DNA of 64,000 nucleotides from Fasciolopsis buskii (Eukaryota > Platyhelminthes > Trematoda > Plagiorchiida > Fasciolidae): contig LUCM01004397.1 of NCBI GenBank assembly GCA_008360955.1, positions 1 to 64,000 on the forward strand, read 5' to 3'. Position 1 is the first letter of the stretch; every line of letters starts with the position of its first letter. The position numbers and the translations under genes are program-made. Of the stretch, positions 60,230 through 64,000 are shown one piece after another. The notes beneath the pieces are model-generated. The model worked only from the letters and a program-made list of their open reading frames with translations, was not told where the DNA came from and searched no databases.

Positions 60230-61560
60230 TTGTAATGCTACAGGTGATCTTGTTTATGAACCTCACGAGAAAGCTGAGAACGTTGATTTCTGGTTTGGTG
60301 CCAGTTCCTCTGTACCCAGTTATCCGACTTATTCACCTATCTCAATTGCCACTGATCACCATTTTACATCTCTTATTATCACCGGTAAGATCCGACAAGT
60401 GTCCCCTGTGTTGGGCCTTGTTTTGCATCATCATCTCTGCATTTTCTTCCACCATTCGGCCTTCCTAATCCATTGGAAACATATCGAAATCTCCCCTATT
60501 CCCAAACGCGGCGACCCATATGACCCAAATAACTACCGTCCGCTTTCTCTAACCTCTTATTTCTAAGATGTTCGAAACCATCAGATGCGACCGACTGCGT
60601 TTGCTTCTTGAGCCCGAAGGGCTACGAGCGGCCGCGGATTCCAACAGTGGTCTCTCAGTGATCTCATTCCTGGACGGCCATACTCGATAATCACGGAGGA
60701 ACACATTTGGTTTTGCTTAATATCTTTAAAGTCTTCGATTGGTTTTGATGCGAAGGCGCACTGGTGGAACTTCCACGTTTGAGTTCCCTCCGACTGTCAT
60801 ATCGTGAGCATCAAGTTTTCTTAGTAAGCGAGCCATCTTTGTCTGAGCCTCTAGGATTCTATCTCAGCTGTTCTTCATGAATGCCGGTGTTCCTCAAGGT
60901 TACGTACTCGCAGTCACTTTTCTTTTATTTATTTATGATCTGTTATCCAGTACATCCAGTCTGATTCACTCATTTTCCGATGATGCGACTCTTCATTGTT
61001 CACTTTCTCCCTGCACTCTCCGCCATACAAACAGATTCTTCCTCTCTTTGGCTTATCTATAACTTCTTTGTTATGCTGGTCTCTTTTTATATCTCAGCTA
61101 ACTTCTCGTGCCGTGCACAAAATTGGTTCTCTGTTTACTTCCCAACGTTTTTTCATTCCAGCTTATCTCCTGTTGTACAAAGCTCATATCTGTCCCGTAC
61201 TTGAATATTGCGGCTAAGTTTGGGGTGGGGTCTCATCTACTTTTCTTTTTCTACTTCGGGTTCATCACAAGTCGATCCGGTTGATCAGTGATCTTTCCTT
61301 AACATCAAAGCGTCAGGCGGTGGCTTCACTGCCTCTTTTCCGTCCCTCGCTTTGCCAGTTGCTCTGTCCCTACCTTTCTTCCATCTATCCCCTTCTCACA
61401 CTTCTAGCTGTCCTTGCAAAGTTTCTACGAAATCTATCGGTCATCTTTTTCCCCAGAACTGCGAATCTGCGGAACACCTTACTTGTATATGCTTTCCTAC
61501 CCACTTACAGTCTCTGTCTCTGTAAAAAATGGAGTCAACAAACTGGTTCTTAAGTGAGTG
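60230..61560 (+). mobile_element. Jockey/CR1-like non-LTR retrotransposon, degenerate, sense
   Basis: Collinear reverse-transcriptase fragments: ISPIPKRGDPYDPNNYRPLS (60490-60550, RT motif 1), FDAKAHW-like, NAGVPQGYVLAVTFLLFIYD (60880-60940), HSFSDDATLHCSL (60970-61010; YADD replaced by FSDD), LLYKAHICPVLEYCG (about 61170-61215), KSIRLISDLSLTSKRQAV and FFPRTANLRNTL at the end. Frameshifts and stops are present. The endonuclease part was not recognised. Confidence 0.85.
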
Positions 61561-61689
61561 TTTACCCACAATCCCTCTTTTACAGTATGTCGTTTGATTA
61601 TGGAGTTTAATCATACTTTTTATGTGCAATGGAAATAGTTATCAGTATAAAACCACAAAATACCGTACAACCATTTCAGCCTGGTTAGT

Positions 61690-61790
61690 AATCATTAGCA
61701 GCGTATATCAACTAAGACGCGAACCTAGAACGGAAGATTTTTAGTCAGGTGTCTTATCCACTGCGCTAAGTGCCACGATGTACATCGTTC
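61690..61790 (-). repeat. SINE-like tRNA-derived box, antisense
   Basis: On minus, GTGGCACTTAGCGCAGTGGA resembles an A-box region and GTTCTAGGTTCGCGTC a B box, about 35 bases apart, as in tRNA-derived SINE heads. It differs from the family at 20.8 and 22.9 kb. Confidence 0.5.
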
Positions 61791-62358
61791 TCTGAAGTCC
61801 TTTACACCTATATTGATATAATCCTGCTAAAGTGCAGATATCATACCAAAGCACCCAGCTCGTAGCTCAGATCTACCATCAACGTGAGCTCATGAAAACG
61901 GTGAAATTTTTGTTCTCTGAAAAAATAAGTGTCACATCAAGCAGATGGAAGCAGTTCAGTTATAATTCTTTAGATCCTCTTGAGCAGCTCTTTTGTTTGC
62001 CGTGTAAACATTTTGGGGCATCAAGAGGATTCCGACTAAGATTCGAACGTCCAAGTGATTCGCTTTCATTTTATGGGCCCAAGCCACTTCGTTCCAGTAT
62101 CTTTGAAACGACCATATTAGCGTGCTGATACTCCACTTACCGTCTGTGTACACTTTGTAAGTAGGTTCGTTTACTGTCATCCTGGATTTCATTAATCTAA
62201 ACATAGTTGCTCATGAAAAGATCCCAAAACTTCTATCGTGGTCCAAGCACTGGTTTACCGCAAAGCAGTGCTGGCAACAAAATTAACAATGAAGTGAAAA
62301 GATTTTCTAGGCTTTCAGGTGGTTAAGTTGTCATTTCTTTATCACATTCCTTCCCCAG

Positions 62359-62507
62359 GTATTTACCACTATTTCAGCTTGGTGCCGAATATCATTATGC
62401 CAACTACGAAACAACAGTTGTATTCATTGTGTCGGTCTATCAGTATATTTCTCTGGCAGTTGTGTTCGCCAGGGGGGCTCCCTATCGACGTTCAATCGTT
62501 ACTAACT
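62359..62507 (+). CDS. ATP13A-like: P5B ATPase exon 17 (last recognised): M8-M9
   Basis: The acceptor CCTTCCCCAG ends at 62358. One base completes the tryptophan of PW, then YLPLFQLGAEYHYANYETTV, VFIVSVYQYISLAVVFARG and APYRRSIVTN, fitting the P5B motif NYENT-x-x-F-x-x-S-x-FQY-I ... S-x-G-x-P-(F/Y)-R. It ends one base into a codon before GTAAGT at 62508. One or two further exons with M9/M10 and the C-terminus are expected beyond. Confidence 0.96.
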
Positions 62508-64000
62508 GTAAGTCAGCCTTTGTAAACTTCGATTTTCTTATGCATTATTTATCTTTTTGAATGACCTTGAAAAAGTGTCATATTTTTCGACCAAAAAACA
62601 TTGAAAATGTTCTTTTATCGTTGAACAACACCTGAAAACAATGGAATCTCACTTATGGTTTTGGCAACAGGAGCTGGTGTGAAAACACTAGCAGAATTCG
62701 GAAACACTACTAAGTAATCTGATGGCATTTTTGGTGTTTATCTGAGGTGCAACAAAAATAGTGCTAATTCTTTTCGCCAATTAAATATGGTCTCCTGATC
62801 CTCTTAGATTCACAGTTTGCGTTTAAAAAAAGAGCTTTAAACCAGTTGTATTTTACTTGTTACTGGGTTTGTCTTCTATTAAATTAGCCATGTCTCGGCC
62901 AACTTCGGTTCTCAAAATTTTAGTCACGTGTCCAGTTTGTTCATGACAAAGCTGATGCTCTCAGAATCAGTGGGAAATTGCAGATCACGTGATACATGCC
63001 ACGGAGTATTTGTTTTTTTCAACTTTGATCTGCATTATAAAAGATCCCGTTGAAAATCGGTCTCACAAATTGCGTATCTAATTATCGTGTATGTCGCACT
63101 CCAATAAACAGGACTGAAAATATCTTTTAGATCCATTGATTGATGCGGAACTCCCATAGACTGTTTGTAAACCGAGACTTACAGCGGAAGTTTTAAGGTC
63201 GTAGTGTATACCGTCTATATTTTTCCATCCCGCTGGCACTGTTCTTCTAAATGTTTAACGACTATCCTACTGATGTTGTGCATTTCGGTGATTAGACATT
63301 AAAATTTCACATTTCAAACTAGTACTTTAAAGAATAGGTGAAGATTATCAACTTAGTATACACAGGTAACGTCAGTTTTCTGCATCATCATTTTTTACGT
63401 AAATTTCTAGTTTTCTCGTGAAAATAACGAGGTATTTTGCACGAATTTTAAGTTGTGACCTTGTAGAAGTATTGTTGTCGCATCAGGCCGAGAGGTTTTT
63501 AATCTTACTTTTTTGTAATGACATGATAAGTTGCGCTGCTATCTAAAAAAGGGTCGCGGTCAAATGAGAACTTCCAACTGAGGAAGTTTCTTCGGGAATC
63601 GAAGGATTCGGACTTGCGATATTCGGATTGAAACGCCAAGACAATGGCCGCTTGACCACCGCCAAAGGCAGATGAACATAGAAAACACGGCTAGCGAGCT
63701 ATATTTAACTGTTCGGAATTTAAACAGCATTATTATTTGGGGTAGCTTCGACATAATTGATGGGAATTTCAATGTGTATGCAACTGAAGCGTTAAGACAC
63801 CTGAAGTTAGGTTAACAGACGATCAAGAGCATCCTTCTGCAAAACTTTTAGTAGAGTTATGAGGACCATCGGACGCAACTGTTAACTCATTTTATTTAAT
63901 CAGTGACTTTAGAAGTTGGATCGACGGCAATGGTTTCCAAAAATTAGGAATTTAAAAGTTAACCACGAGTCCCTAATGTAAAGCTGTCCTGGATGTTTAC
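62508..64000. other. Start of the next intron; no C-terminal exon found
   Basis: No segment resembling the last P5B helices was found, so the 3' end of the gene is probably beyond the window. A SINE-like box lies at 63550-63670. Confidence 0.6.
63550..63670 (-). repeat. tRNA-derived SINE, decayed, minus
   Basis: On minus, TTTGGCGGTGGTCAAGCGGC resembles the head of the SINE at 20810. AAGTCCGAATCCTTCGATTC follows as a degenerate B box, and GAAACTTCCTCAGTTGG is the decayed start of the shared body. Confidence 0.55.

Larger units (their letters stand above)
53051..62358. other. Intron 16, about 9.3 kb, transposon-filled
   Basis: Holds an RTE copy (54660-56830) interrupted by a pair of inverted Penelope-like tails (55380-55575), a Jockey-like copy (60230-61560) and a SINE-like tRNA box (61690-61790). 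The stretches 53051-54150, 56830-57870 and 57870-60170 contain no recognised element; 57.9-59.7 kb is GC-richer and may be further transposon debris. A 147-codon antisense frame at 54169-54612 is unrecognised. Confidence 0.7.
2176..62507 (+). other. ATP13A-like: Gene span: P5B-type P-type ATPase (ATP13A2/3-like), 5' and 3' incomplete
   Basis: Seventeen exons joined by GT-AG introns encode a P5B ATPase. In animals P5B pumps (ATP13A2, ATP13A3) sit in late endosome/lysosome or endosomal membranes and transport polyamines, cycling through an aspartyl-phosphate. Seen in order: N-terminal membrane-associated segment, M1/M2, actuator domain with SSLTG|ESVP, M3, M4 with PPALP (the P5B form; P5A has PP-D/E-LP), DKTGT phosphorylation site, nucleotide-binding motifs [12 protein letters not shown] and KGAPE, hinge MVTGD and GDGAND, then M5 to about M9 with NYETTVVF. 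About 1,100 codons are recovered against roughly 1,180-1,230 in vertebrate homologues. Missing: the initiating exon, one exon between 2440 and 5416 implied by a phase mismatch, and the last one or two helices plus tail after 62507. All catalytic residues are intact and there are no in-frame stops, so the gene looks functional. ATP13A2 versus ATP13A3 orthology is not resolved. Confidence 0.93.

Overview
The window looks like one stretch of a metazoan nuclear genome, most likely a flatworm (probably a trematode). This is an inference from three things: one gene is spread over about 60 kb in short GT-AG exons, the introns are full of decayed RTE-type and CR1/Jockey-type non-LTR retrotransposons, GIY-YIG Penelope-like elements and tRNA-derived SINEs, and the sequence is AT-rich. 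Nothing prokaryotic (operons, ribosome binding sites, insertion sequences, CRISPR) is present. One assembly gap of Ns lies at 14069-14835.

The only confidently recognised host gene is a plus-strand P5B-type P-type ATPase (the ATP13A2/ATP13A3 polyamine-transporter family). I could place 17 exons between 2176 and 62507, giving about 1,100 codons with almost all reading phases agreeing. In order they carry the N-terminal membrane segment, the conserved stretch before M1, M1/M2, the actuator domain with TGE, M3/M4 with the P5B signature PPALP, the phosphorylation motif DKTGT (split by an intron), the nucleotide-binding domain with KGAPE, MVTGD, an enlarged linker, GDGAND, and M5 to about M9. The start codon exon, one exon between 2440 and 5416, and the last membrane helices with the C-terminus were not found.

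Region by region: 1-2175 no gene recognised; 2.2-8.9 kb exons 1-4; 8.9-19.2 kb a giant intron holding an antisense Penelope-like element (11.4-13.6 kb), a perfect 189-bp inverted repeat (13.6-14.07 kb) running into the N gap, and an RTE copy (14.8-17.2 kb); 19.2-27.9 kb exons 5-7 with SINEs and a possible antisense spliced reading frame; 27.9-32 kb an intron with two RTE fragments; 32-37 kb exons 8-11; 37-41.4 kb an intron with an antisense CR1-like copy and a 730-bp near-identical duplicate of the RTE 3' end seen at 29.1 kb; 41.4-46.3 kb exons 12-15 with a second Penelope-like element between exons 13 and 14; 46.3-52.9 kb an almost featureless intron; 52.9-62.5 kb exons 16 and 17, separated by an intron with an RTE copy interrupted by an inverted pair of Penelope-like tails and a Jockey-like copy.

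The ATPase is the functional content: it would use ATP to move polyamines out of late endosomes or lysosomes if it works like its animal relatives. Everything else recognised is mobile or repetitive DNA living in its introns, all with broken reading frames. The most unusual structures are the perfect inverted repeat beside the Penelope-like element, hammerhead-ribozyme-like cores at Penelope-like tails, and the two nearly identical RTE 3' ends.
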